Shown: positions 37,199 to 51,155 of the stretch, piece by piece
How positions within the stretch are numbered: position 1 is the stretch's first letter
Layout: the number at the start of each line of letters is the position of its first letter
Assembly (NCBI GenBank): GCA_963556195.1
Contig: OY744522.1
Span: forward strand, 42,366,763-42,430,762
Length of the DNA: 64,000 nucleotides
From: Sepiola atlantica
Lineage: Eukaryota; Mollusca; Cephalopoda; Sepiida; Sepiolidae
Direction: 5' to 3'
The notes under the pieces: generated by a model
Seen by the model: only the letters and a program-made list of their open reading frames with translations
What the model was told of the DNA's origin: nothing
Database searches by the model: none
Position numbers and translations under genes: made by a program

Positions 37199-37737
37199 AA
37201 GCAAGCGTTGTTGAACTACACGGAACTTCTCATTTGTAAATCTTCTTCGTGATCTTCTCAAACCGTCGATCTATCCTTCTGGTCTCAGGTGGCACTCCAT
37301 AGAGTATTTCACCGATTGTTCTTAATGCGACCATTTATTTCGAGTGCTTTCGACTTTCTTAGTTGTCTTCAGGAGTATTTTTTTTTAATAGGAAGACTTG
37401 AGTTAATGTTTTATAGGTATGGTTAAGAGCGAATGAAGAAAAGAGTGGGTGTGTGGTTGAGTTGATTTTAATCTATCTGTTTGCGTATTTGGTGTTATTG
37501 TTTATTTATTATTTTATTAATTCTTATTAGTAGTATTATTTAGTTATTTATTTTTTTTATTTATTCTTATTATTACGGTTATTACTATTATTTTGTTATT
37601 ACTTTATTTTTATTTAATTATGGAATACTTTTAATATGTTACTACCTGTGTTGAAAGCTATTTTGTTGATATTAGGCTGTTTAGTTTTAATGGATATTGC
37701 TTCTCTTATTTTAAGTCTGTTAATGCAGTTATTTTTG
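37198..37737. other. Unassigned; contains a PLE-like leader motif
   Basis: Around 37,343-37,373 the minus strand reads CTGAAGACAACTAAGAAAGT followed by CGAAAG, a pattern common near PLE ends but without a proper hammerhead stem II. The rest is T-rich low complexity (37,490-37,630). Confidence 0.4.
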
Positions 37738-37975
37738 TGTTTTGGACTTATTTAGGTGGGCTATGGTAAAAGCGGGGTAGCCATTAGTTTGGAGGGTTTG
37801 ATGGAAGTTTTAGTTTGTGTTATTTTGTTTTGGTGTTATTTTATGTTATTTTTTTTATTTATGTTCTTTTTGGGTTATTTTGTGTAAACACAAATTTAAA
37901 ACTTCCATCAAACCCTCCAAACTAATGGCTACCCCGCTCCTACAATAGTCTACCTAAATAAGTCCCAAACACGCA
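37738..37975. repeat. Inverted repeat, arms ~85 bp, spacer ~65 bp
   Basis: 37,738-37,822 is the reverse complement of 37,889-37,975 with few mismatches (core AAACTTCCATCAAACCCTCC / GGAGGGTTTGATGGAAGTTT and GGGGTAGCCATTAG). The right arm is the start of the GIY-YIG relic below, so the left arm is a second, inverted copy of that start. Confidence 0.85.
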
Positions 37976-38485
37976 GAAATCGCATCCTCTCCAACACCTG
38001 TTTCTTAAAACTCCCTTTCCCTAGTGATAAAATCACCACCTCCATCCGCAAGGCTATACACAAAGAACACCTTGACATCTCACTAACCGACACTGGCACT
38101 TCCTTACGCCAACATCTATCTAAGAAACATACTAACCATACACCCGAACCCTGCTTCCTGACCAATTGCCCTATCCCCAACACTAATCTATGCTATCGCA
38201 CCAACAGTGTATATAAAACACAGTGCACCAAATGCCACACTATATACATATGAAACACAACAAGACCACAACACCTGCGCATCAAAGAGCATATGAACGC
38301 TCGTATATCTTCTTTCGACAAGCACACATCAACATTCCTCAATACGCAACGTGATATTCATGTCTCTATCCTTGCGTCTGTAAGAAACATTAGGGACCTA
38401 AGAATCACGGAATCGATCCTCATCTCCAGATTAAACCTTTCACTCAATCAACTTCACAAGCTCCACTCACCGTTCATTCTATAAT
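37889..38485 (+). pseudogene. Penelope-like element C-terminal region with GIY-YIG domain
   Basis: The plus-strand frame reads RRNRILSNTCFLKLPFPSD, a segment with SLRQHLSKK, PCFLTNCPIPN..LCYRTNSVYKTQCTKC, then CHTIYI-stop-NTTRP and LRIKEHMNARISSF, then LRITESILISRLNLSLNQ. VYKTQCTKC...IYI and RIKEH are the GIY-YIG endonuclease core (Y, Y-I-G, R-x3-H). The YIG glycine codon has become TGA at about 38,251, so the copy is dead at a catalytic-loop residue. Otherwise the frame is open for about 180 codons, suggesting relatively recent decay. Confidence 0.82.
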
Positions 38486-38905
38486 ATTCTACCCTCTAAC
38501 TCACTAACCAACCCTCACATCGAACACTCATTATATTCTATTTCCACCATTTCACTCTTTACCTACCTCCTATATTAAGCCATCACACACCCAAACAATC
38601 AAGTTGGCCCCTCCCCATATGAATATCCATCTCAACACACATTCAGCCACATGACAATAACAACCCCTAACAACCAAAAACCATAATCAACCTACTCCTA
38701 CTACCCTACCAAAATCATCCACCTCATAACCTGGAATTATTAATTAATTAATCTAAATACATATAAAATGTATACCAATCATATACAAATACATAAACAA
38801 ATAAATAAGTAAATATAATAAATAAATTAAATAAATAAATTTAAAAAAATACATATAAATAAAGAATAAAACCAAGAAGAAAAATAAAGAATTAATAAAT
38901 AAACA

Positions 38906-38911
<6 letters not shown>
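38486..38911. other. Unassigned AT-rich sequence
   Basis: C-rich then A-rich low-complexity sequence after the PLE relic. AATAAATAAA-like runs fill 38,740-38,910. Confidence 0.5.

Positions 38912-38989
<78 letters not shown>
38912..38989. repeat. (AT)n microsatellite
   Basis: Pure AT dinucleotides, about 78 bp. Confidence 0.97.
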
Positions 38990-38990
<1 letters not shown>

Positions 38991-39093
38991 CTTAATACAC
39001 AGACCTCTACCGACTGAATCTATACATTAATTCGCATTTAAGACCCGATTTAATAACATTATAATAATAAACATAATTTTATTACAGAATATA

Positions 39094-39254
39094 CTTTGCA
39101 CTGAACAATCGAAGTCTGAAATAAATCTGGACAGTCGTACATGTTTATCACGCTGCGTTCATCTATCTTTATAATTGCTCTATCTCGTATATTGAGCTTA
39201 AACCATTTCATTATAGGTTCTATTTACTGAAAGCTCACTTTTAGTTTCATATTT

Positions 39255-39257
<3 letters not shown>
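39094..39257 (+). repeat. Interspersed repeat family B, copy 2
   Basis: TTGCACTGAACAATCGAAGT through TCTCGTATATTGAGCTTAAA and CATTATAGGTTCTATTTACT matches copy 1 (25,768-25,917). It runs into (AT)n at 39,258-39,287 exactly as copy 1 does. Confidence 0.72.
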
Positions 39258-39289
<32 letters not shown>

Positions 39290-40003
39290 CATTATTATAC
39301 TAAAGCTGAGTTAACTACTTTTTATGTAAGTATATTTATATATATATATTTTTACCACGCAAAATCAATGCTAAAATATTTTTTAGTTTTGGGATAAGTT
39401 TGAAAAATCCATTTCAACTCACCAAGTAAACTATCTTTTACTAGGTTTTTCCCATTAATTCACAATGTTTCTGTGGGTGACTCTCACTTTTAAACTTATT
39501 TACATAGGGTGTGTATACACAGTAAACACGTATGTACATCAGATAGCAAAATAATAGGACTCTGTACTTTTATTATCTATCCAAATTATATATAAGTACA
39601 GAGATATATTTTAAGTTATACTAGGAGTTCTTAATAAATATATCTAGGGGCGAGCAATGAAAGTGCAAGTTATTTGTTTCTTAACCAAAAAGCGAATACA
39701 TCTAATTGAAAAAACATATATACTAAAAAAATCGGAGGATTCTCTTGCCTTTATTAGATATTCAGTATTTATTTAAATAATTAAATGCGAATTATTTAAT
39801 TCATCTCTCCTATATTATCATCAGAACCAGCTACTGTTATTTAAATCAATGATACGAGATAATATTCTGAAATACTGTATATATAGTAGAAACGAACAGT
39901 GAAGAGCTGAAGACATCAATTCAAATGCCTCACTTGCATAACTATTTTTAAACAGTCTGTAATAAAATAATGTTTAGTGTTATTCATTTGTAATTTATTG
40001 GCC

Positions 40004-40009
<6 letters not shown>
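39290..40009. other. Unassigned sequence
   Basis: No supported gene or repeat unit is visible. Confidence 0.4.
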
Positions 40010-40087
<78 letters not shown>

Positions 40088-40100
40088 ATATATATATATC
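40010..40100. repeat. (AT)n microsatellite with GTGTGT interruption
   Basis: AT dinucleotides with a GTGTGTGT interruption near 40,080. Confidence 0.96.
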
Positions 40101-40206
40101 CACTAGTTTCGTGTATATTGACATTAATTAATATATATGATTCTATGAAAAAGGTTAAATTACGAACACTTTGCCTACTGTGTTATTTAAAACATAATTA
40201 ATTTGT

Positions 40207-40665
40207 ATCCAAAAAGGTTTAAGAGTTCATAGTAGGTGACTGCTCTTTTTCACTTCATCTGTTTCTTTTATATTTCACTTTCTCTCCTCCTCTTGTTCTA
40301 GCGACGCCAAACCTTCCTTTCATTGCCTTAAAAAGTGTCACTCCACCAAACACGCACTATCGCTCAGGCGAATTGACTTCCTCTTTTTCATACTTTTACA
40401 GTATTATTTAAACAATATATTAAATGTTATCAAAAAGACTTAAGAGTTCATAGAGAGAGAAGTGACTACTTTCTATCCCTCTCTCTATCTGTACCGTATT
40501 ACCCTTCCTCCTTTCTTTTTATCCCACTCATTTTATTTTCCTTTCTCTCTCACTCCATTTCCTTCCCTTCTTTTTCTGTTTCTATAGTAGGCCAAATTTT
40601 CATTTTTATTGCTTTTAAAACAGCCCCTAAATCACATGATCGCTCGTTTCTTTCCTTTTACTTAC
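40207..40665 (+). repeat. Diverged tandem duplication of a ~225-bp unit
   Basis: ATCCAAAAAGGTTTAAGAGT (40,207) and ATCAAAAAGACTTAAGAGTT (40,430) start two units that share GTGACT, a pyrimidine-rich middle, and AGCGACGCCAAA.../AGTAGGCCAAA... ends. Confidence 0.6.
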
Positions 40666-41103
40666 GGACATATTTAAAAGATAAATACATTTGAATCACA
40701 TTACTATTTTTATTATATTTATCTATTTATGTAAATAATATTTAATATGTATCTATTCATGTGAATACATTTTAATGTTTATCTATTTATACGATTAAAT
40801 GAGAAAGATGTGGTCTTATGAAATTTAGTATCAAATAGCGAACTTTTTAAAGCAAACTAGTTCATGTATAAACATTAATGTTAATATACTTTTTTTGAAT
40901 TCTTATATAATTGACCTCTTTTCATTTCAAGGATGAAATAAACTTCAGTTTACTCATAGTCTTAACTTAGTAATCACCTCCCAAAGAGATAACACCATGG
41001 ACTTTAAGGCATGAAATCATTATCGAAAATCGGATATTTAAATGTAAAAAAATATAATAATACTCTGAGAAATTTTAATACAACATGCCCTAAAATATTT
41101 TAA

Positions 41104-41253
41104 TCACGGCGATTCATCTTTTTTGTTTTTCGTTACATTCATTGTCCGGCTGTTAAGTACAAAACTGCCTTCAAAATCTAGTGACGGATGTCCTCCTTTC
41201 TTCCTTACAGCTTCTTTCTCTTTCTCTTCATCGTTATTTTCATGGTTGGTGCC
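41104..41253 (-). CDS. Candidate terminal coding exon (49 residues), unknown protein
   Basis: A minus-strand acceptor-like sequence (TATGAATATTTTACAG, T-rich just upstream) is followed at 41,253 by 49 codons and a TGA at 41,104-41,106. The peptide is hydrophilic (N-terminal GTNHENNDEEKEKEAVRKKG, then a segment with HPSLDFEGSFVLNS, ending KDESP) and looks like the cytosolic tail or C-terminus of a host protein more than like repeat translation. If it starts at the in-frame ATG at 41,268 it would be a 54-codon ORF. No partner exon is identified within the window. This is the only non-repeat coding candidate I would follow up. Confidence 0.28.
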   Translation of the reverse strand, partial: GTNHENNDEEKEKEAVRKKGGHPSLDFEGSFVLNSRTMNVTKNKKDESP

Positions 41254-41324
41254 CTGTAAAATATTCATATAAAAAAACTCTATAAGACACCATGAATAAT
41301 GTTATTTTCTCCTCCTGCGTACCA

Positions 41325-41610
41325 AAACAAAACAAAACTTCCAGGAGCAAAGTTTCTTTAAAAATTACAATATATCTGTGGAACACAACATCGCGAGGCT
41401 GCTTATCAGCTGACTAGAACATGGTCGTATTCAAATCCAATGTTAACAAATTCTTGTTTAGCCGCCATTTTAATTAGATAATTTTGCTCAGTTTTAACCA
41501 TGGTTATCAATCTTCGTGGTGTTGTCTCATCGTTCACCTGACAAACTAATTAACCGTTATCCTCGAGTAACCTCAGAACCTTGATAAGCGGTGACACGTT
41601 AGTACATAAA
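41325..41610 (+). pseudogene. LINE 3' tail fragment, same family as 16.95-18.85 kb
   Basis: AAACTTCCAGGAGCAAAGTT, CGCGAGGCTGCTTATC and GGTCGTATTCAAATCCAATG match 18,615-18,725, and the closing TTGATAAGCGGTGACACG matches TTATAAGTGGTGACC at the other copy's 3' end. The encoded tail is LWNTTSRGC..., then VVFKSNVNKFL. This is a 5'-truncated LINE insertion. Confidence 0.7.
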
Positions 41611-42107
41611 AAAAAACATCATATGTTTCAAATGAAATCAAAGTGGAAGTGGTAGTGATTGTGATCCAACAGGCCACGAGTAGTTTAGTTATTATACTAA
41701 TGCTGTATTACTCAACGTTTGTTTCCCTAAAGGCTTTTCTTTAATATATTGTATTAACATAAAACACGTGCTAATATATCGTTGAGTTTGGTGATAAAGT
41801 TCCAGCAAGTAATCCATCCCTTTCTAAGGTTCTATCTATCACTCGCTGTTGCTTATACTTTCTCTCACTACATGTTCTTATTTCGATACGGTATATTATC
41901 AGGCTCGTTTCGGTTTTTACATCTCTCACTCACTTACACAAACACACACACACACACTCTCTATCTATATGTCTATCTATCTATATCGCTGTTTATTAAC
42001 AGTCGAAGGTAATACTGCAATCAACAAATACGTGACTGCACTTTCTAAAATTAACGAAAAGAAGATCATTGATGTTAAGTGAGTTCGATTTCAAGTGATA
42101 ATTTCTA
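41611..42107. other. Unassigned sequence
   Basis: Holds a short (AC)n/(CTAT)n stretch at 41,938-41,985; nothing else is recognised. Confidence 0.45.
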
Positions 42108-44424
42108 TCTGAAATCATCTGGTATAGAATAAGCATAACATGTGTGCACCTCCATCATCTGTATAGTATAAGTATATCAGATGTGAACCTCCATCACTAA
42201 AAGTATAACATATGTTCATGCCCATAATTTGGTATACTAAAAGTATAAATATATGATACATTATAAATATAACAGATGTGAACTTTCATCATCTGTTATA
42301 GTATAGCAAATCTGAATCTCCATGGTCTAGTATAGTATTACTATAACATATGTGAACTACCACCATCTGGTGAAGTATATGTATGACAGATGGTAACCTC
42401 CATCATCTGGTATGGCATAAGTATTACAGATGTAAAATCTCATCCTCTGGTATAGCATAAGTATAACATATTTGACCCTTCCTCATCTGGTATAGTATAA
42501 CAGACGTGTACGTCGGTCATCTGATATAGTTTAAGTATAACATATGTAAAGCATCGTCATCTGGTATAGCATAAGTATAACATATTTGACCCTTCCTCAT
42601 CTGGTATAGTATAACAGACGTGGACGTCGGTCATCTGATATAGTTTAAGTATAACGAATGTAAAGCATCGTCATCTGGTATAGCATAAGTATAACATATT
42701 TGATCCTTCCTCATCTGGTATAGTATAACAGACGTGGACGTCGGTCATCTGATATAGTTTAAGTATAACAGATATAAAGCATCGTCATCTGGTATAGCAT
42801 AAGTATAACATATTTGACCCTTCCTCATCTGGTATAGTATAACAGACGTGGACGTCGGTCATCTGGTATAGTTTAAGTATAACAGATGTAAAGCATCGTC
42901 ATCTGGTATAGCATAAGTATAACATATTTGATCCTTCCTCATCTGGTATAGTATAACAGACGTGGACGTCGGTCATCTGATATAGTTTAAGTATAACAGA
43001 TGTAAAGCATCGTCATCTGGTATAGCATAAGTATAACATATTTGACCCTTCCTCATCTGGTATAGTATAACAGACGTGGACGTCGGTCATCTGATATAGT
43101 TTAAGTATAACAGATGTAAGGTATCATCATCTGGTATAGCATAAGTATAACATATTTGACCCTTCCTCATCTGGTATAGTATAACAGACGTGGACGTCGG
43201 TCATCTGATATAGTTTAAATATAACAGATGTAAAGCATCGTTATCTGGTATAGCATAAGTATAACATATTTGACCCTTCCTCATCTGGTATAGTATAACA
43301 GACGTGGACGTCGGTCATCTGATATAGTTTAAGTATAACAGATGTAAGGTATCATCATCTGGTATAGCATAAGTATAACATATTTGACCCTTCCTCATCT
43401 GGTATAGTATAACAGACGTGGACGTCGGTCATCTGATATAGTTTAAGTATAACAGATGTAAAGCATCGTCATCTGGTATAGCATAAGTATAACATATTTG
43501 ACCCTTCCTCATCTGGTATAGTATAACAGACGTGGACGTCGGTCATCTGATATAGTTTAAGTATAACAGATGTAAGGTATCATCATCTGGTATAGCATAA
43601 GTATAACATATTTGACCCTTCCTCATCTGGTATAGTATAACAGACGTGGACGTCGGTCATCTGATATAGTTTAAATATAACAGATGTAAAGCATCGTTAT
43701 CTGGTATAGCATAAGTATAACATATTTGACCCTTCCTCATCTGGTATAGTATAACAGACGTGGACGTCGGTCATCTGATATAGTTTAAATATAACAGATG
43801 TAAAGCATCGTCATCTGGTATAGCATAAGTATAACATATTTGACCCTTCCTCATCTGGTATAGTATAACAGACGTGGACGTCGGTCATCTGATATAGTTT
43901 AAGTATAACAGATGTAAGGTATCATCATCTGGTATAGCATAAGTATAACATATTTGACCCTTCCTCATCTGGTATAGTATAACAGACGTGGACGTCGGTC
44001 ATCTGATATAGTTTAAGTATAACAGATGTAAAGCATCGTCATCTGGTATAGCATAAGTATAACATATTTGACCCTTCCTCATCTGGTATAGTATAACAGA
44101 CGTGGACGTCGGTCATCTGATATAGTTTAAGTATAACAGATGTAAGGTATCATCATCTGGTATAGCATAAGTATAACAGATTTGAACCTCCATCATTTGG
44201 AATAGTATAAGTTTAACGGATGTAAACCGTCATCATCTGGTATTTTATATATATAAAATATATGAACCTCCATCATTACGTATAGTATAAGTATAACAGA
44301 TGTCAAACTCAACCACTTGGGATTTTATAAGTATAACAGATGTTAACATCCATCATCTGATATTATATAAGTTTGAGGGATGTGACCCTCAATTATCTGA
44401 CAAGGTAAGTAAAACAGATGTTAA
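42108..44424 (+). repeat. Hierarchical satellite: ~38-bp monomers in a 114-bp higher-order unit
   Basis: The basic monomer resembles CATCTGGTATAGTATAAG plus TATAACAGATGTGAACCTC. In the core (about 42,420-44,170) three diverged monomers of 40, 34 and 40 bp form a 114-bp unit repeated about 15 times with near identity (TGGACGTCGGTCATCTGATA recurs every 114 bp, e.g. 42,621 and 42,735). The flanks (42,108-42,420 and 44,170-44,424) contain only single, poorly matching monomers. Unit subtypes GTAAAGCATCGTCAT and GTAAGGTATCATCAT alternate in the second half. Confidence 0.97.
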
Positions 44425-44679
44425 CCTCTATTTTAGAATACACATATTGAACAATCAAATGAATATTTCAATATCTATATTTTAAAAATGTTCATTGAGT
44501 TTCGTTTTCTAAGCTTTTAAAAAATATTTTACTAATGAGATACAAGTTATCACAGCTAAAAGCAACTCGATAGTAAGTATTAATGGGATTAATAGATTGA
44601 TCGTTGAATGATGATGGATATTATGAAAGAATTGAAGATAGTGACTGAAATTAAGAAAACTCTATAACTTATGAGAACG

Positions 44680-45070
44680 ATCTATGACAAGTGTTTATTG
44701 AGATTAGATTGGAAGATGACTAAGTTGCAGCCCTCAGGGATAAATCTTGTGGCAGCGTGTTCAACAGATGAGAAGAGCATTAACTGAAACACTGTTCATT
44801 AAAATTTCGTTTGATGTGTGGCACCCGGAAGGGGAAAGGAAAGACAGATTGTTTCTATAGAACTTTTCACAATATGAACTAGAGATTCAAGCGCAGTCGA
44901 GCACTTTCCATGGAAATGTCGATGGAGTAGAGAAAGATCAGCAACGTATTTTGTGTGAGGAAAGCGATATTGAGAACAGAAGCGATCACATACCACGAGA
45001 TTGCGAATTCAATTTTGTAATTCTGTCAAGGCAAGACAGATTACTCATGGCGGCACCATTCCTAAATGTG
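44680..45070 (-). pseudogene. LINE C-terminal fragment (CR1/jockey-type)
   Basis: The minus strand reads a CLDRITKLNS segment, then KYVADLSLLHRHFHGKCSTA and LESLV (about 44,870-44,945), and after stops EGCNLVIFQSNLNKHLS (about 44,690-44,740). This matches the LINE tail signature (RRNVASLSLFYRYFHGxCSSEL ... YNLxxFKSxVNxxL). Frameshifts are present and the catalytic region is absent. Confidence 0.7.
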
Positions 45071-45448
45071 GAAGCACTACCTCATCTTAAGAGGTGCTTT
45101 AAAGTTGAGAACTTAAAAAAGTAAAAACTTGTATAAAAATTCTTGCAAAACTTTTATTTTCTCTTCCGAAGATGAAAATCAAAATATAATGATAGCCAAT
45201 CGCATCTCCTGAATAAGCGTAATAGATTCTAATAACAACTTGAAATTCAGGGAATCTTCCTTAATTGGTGTCTAATCATTATATGTCAAATTCAATTCAA
45301 ATCTGAAATATTTTTATTATGAAATAAAAAGTTGTTCCCATAGTATACTCCCTAAAATCCCTTTAAAATACTCGGAGAAATTAAAATTTGGTAAATACTT
45401 ATTCATTGATTTCTAATACTGATTGTTTATTTTTTTCCTAAATAGGAA

Positions 45449-45530
45449 GGTATCTGAATATTCACGAAGGAACTGCACACAGTGTTTACTCCATTTGCAT
45501 AAAACTAACTGAAACTAAATATTGCCCACA
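45449..45530. repeat. Interspersed repeat also present at 20,640-20,730
   Basis: GGTATCTGAATATTCACGAA and TTTGCATAAAACTAACTGAA resemble the other copy at about 75% by eye. Its class is unknown. Confidence 0.5.
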
Positions 45531-45559
45531 ATTGTCACAATTATTTGCAAAAATGGTTC

Positions 45560-48367
<2,808 letters not shown>

Positions 48368-48450
<83 letters not shown>
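48368..48450. repeat. (AC)n-(AT)n microsatellite
   Basis: About 37 bp AC then about 45 bp AT, abutting family A copy 3. Confidence 0.97.
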
Positions 48451-48452
<2 letters not shown>

Positions 48453-49884
48453 AGGGAGGCGCGAGAGCGCTCTATTCCTTAATAGACTCACAAATGGCCT
48501 ATGCTCGAAATCTCATTTCTTTGATCGATCATAACTCAAAAACCAATAAACGAAATTAGTTAAAACTTTGCACAAAATTTTTATTTGATAGGTTCTATAA
48601 GTGTATAGAATTTCAGCATCATTAGTCAAGGCAACCCAGAGATCCAGAAAGTTCAACCATGAAAGCATGTTATCTGTGTGTACGTACGTGCGTACGTACG
48701 TACGCACGTACGTGTCACCCTGTAGCTCATCATCTATTTGATGGATTCAGCTGATTTTTTGGCAGAGATAGAGGTTCAAGGGTCTAGTTGATGGCATTTT
48801 AATTTCAGTTTACTATATATCTTAGTTTTCCAGAAAATTCCCCAAAAAACTGAAAAATGACCAGTATTCATACACTTTATTCTATATCTTATCGACCATT
48901 TGATAGATTCAGCTGATTGTTGGCAAAGATAGAAGTTCTTGTGTTAGTTCAGGGGCGGGCAACCTTTTCAGAGTGAAGGGCAGATGAGACTTTAGGAAAG
49001 AGATCGCGGGCCGGAGTGAAAAACAGAAATCTCAGAATTACTATATTTTGTTTACATGAATAAATTGTACAAACATTGCATTGAACACTCTACAAATCTG
49101 ATATTTTTTCTCAAGAGACTTCTGTGTGTGATGTTATAAAAGGCGCCGACGAAGAGCCATTTTGAAACCATGAAAAATAATGACGGGGAAGTAGCAATTT
49201 GATCCAGCATTCGTTTTGACACACCTCATATAAGTTCTATGATTCATGCCCTTTCCTCGTCTCTCGTTTCCTTTTTGCCTCTCTCTTTCTCTTTTTCTAT
49301 TTTTTATCTCAGGCCAAGGATTTGAAATTAATAGTTAAAGAAAAATGAATATAAATGCATCATCGCTCGCTGATATTCATACATTTTTATCCCACTGCAA
49401 ATCTTAATTGAAACCTACTTTTACGTCTATGTCACAGAATGATATGAGTTTTATTGGGAGGTCCGCGGGCCGGATTGCAATAATAAAGTATAACTGGGTG
49501 GCGGGCCGGACGCTAAGCCTTCCCGGGCAGGATGTGGCTTGCGGGCCTGAGGTTGCCCGCCCCATGTCAAGTTCATGGCATTTTAATTTCAGTTTGCCAT
49601 ATACCTTTATTAGTCAAACTACCCACTATATCAGTTATGAGAAGGTATTTTATTGAGGCATAGCCTTTACAAAAGTAGTGACATTCCATGAAAAGTGTGT
49701 AGGTGTACTGAAGAAAAATTCCTACCAGTAAAATACATAGCCCTGTTGTGCTCGCATACCCTTAATGACAATAAAAGTGTAAAAATTTAGGAACTTCCTT
49801 GCTTTTGTACATTTAGTGTATATGAATTTTCATCTTAACCCTATTAAGGGCATATGATTTCAGTATACTGGCATTTTTACTGGA

Positions 49885-49885
<1 letters not shown>
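48451..49885 (+). repeat. Interspersed repeat family A, copy 3 (split by a nested insertion)
   Basis: Starts AAGGGAGGCGCGAGAGCGCT. The body matches copies 1 and 2 to about 48,840, then repeats part of itself (GATTCAGCTGATT at 48,743 and 48,907). A 617-bp element interrupts it at 48,950-49,566. The family resumes with ATGGCATTTTAATTTCAGTT and ends like copy 2 (GTACATTTAGTGTATATGAA, GATTTCAGTATACTGGCATT) before (AT)n. Confidence 0.87.
48950..49566 (+). mobile_element. Nested hAT-like non-autonomous element
   Basis: The termini are inverted repeats: CAGGGGCGGGCAACCTTTTC on the left and GGTTGCCCGCCCCATG on the right, typical of hAT CAGGGG...CCCCTG ends. Subterminal GCGGGCCGG motifs occur near both ends (49,008 and 49,501). 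The left flank GTTAGTTC and right flank TCAAGTTC agree at 5 of 8 bases, which could be a decayed 8-bp target duplication. The interior lacks a transposase; an 82-codon frame across its right end is incidental. Confidence 0.78.
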
Positions 49886-49929
<44 letters not shown>

Positions 49930-49974
49930 CATGTATATATATACATGTATATATATACATGTATATATATATAC

Positions 49975-50041
<67 letters not shown>
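49886..50041. repeat. (AT)n with ATACATGTAT blocks
   Basis: AT dinucleotides with four ATATACATGTATAT units (49,915-49,970), a self-complementary pattern. Confidence 0.96.
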
Positions 50042-50045
<4 letters not shown>

Positions 50046-50383
50046 AAATATTTATAATTAATAATTTGTCGCCCCAAAACTGGGCCGGGCTCTCTAGCGA
50101 GTAGTATTAACACATACGTCATTGTGGCTTAAATGCAATGTTCCTTACAAAAGTGGGACTCTCTACAACAACTGCCTTGAAATAGGATTAATCTCTCGCT
50201 GATTTATTGAGTTGTTTAGCGTTGGAATTTGAGGTTAAAATAGAATTCGTGTTTCGGGCGTTCGATTCCGGCGACCAGTGTGAATAATTACTGTCTACAC
50301 TGACTATTCCCGTAAGAATGAAACGTACCCGTATGTAAATAAACAAAGAAATATATATATAATTAATTATTTGTATATAGACA

Positions 50384-50441
<58 letters not shown>

Positions 50442-50778
50442 TTTTGCTACACTGAAAAGCCGAGATGCAGCGTAACAGTCAGTCTGTAGATTACTATATA
50501 CATTTTTACTTCTTGGGTGGCGCACTGACGTTAATGATGTCGCGCGCCACTACTTTAACGTAATTCAAAGCTCTATGTAAATATACACATAGAGCACTCT
50601 AAAGTAGCGGTCAATGTTTATATAAAAAATTGTATATACCATTTGCCAACAGCGCCTGTCCTGTGGTGTGGTGGGTAGGGATACTAACTTTCGACTAAAT
50701 GGTTGTAAGTACGTTCCTTAAATGTGCATGGGTTCTGGTCTAGTAACACTTATATAGCGAAACAGTATGTATCTGGAT

Positions 50779-50839
<61 letters not shown>

Positions 50840-50847
50840 CATATATA

Positions 50848-50894
<47 letters not shown>

Positions 50895-51080
50895 ACATCA
50901 TATTATCTTAGTCATTCAGAGAAACGTTCTATATTTTCTAAAACAAATTATTTGGATCAAATATAGAATGTTTTTTCTGTATAATCAAGATTATGTGATG
51001 TTAAATAAAGAGCTGTACTCGTATTAGACACTATTAGACTACTACACGAACATTTGTGTTAACTTTAAAGATCTATACTA

Positions 51081-51155
<75 letters not shown>

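Noticed and set aside
37343..37373. CTGAAGA...GAAAG as a hammerhead ribozyme on the minus strand
   Set aside because: The only pairing (GAC with GTC) uses core bases, so no proper stem II exists.
42108..44424. CRISPR-like array of repeated units
   Set aside because: Units are contiguous tandem monomers without unique spacers, and the context is animal nuclear DNA.
50640..50760. Possible tRNA-derived SINE (GTGTGGTGGGTAGGGATACT)
   Set aside because: Only a weak A-box-like stretch; B box and tail are not clear enough to call.
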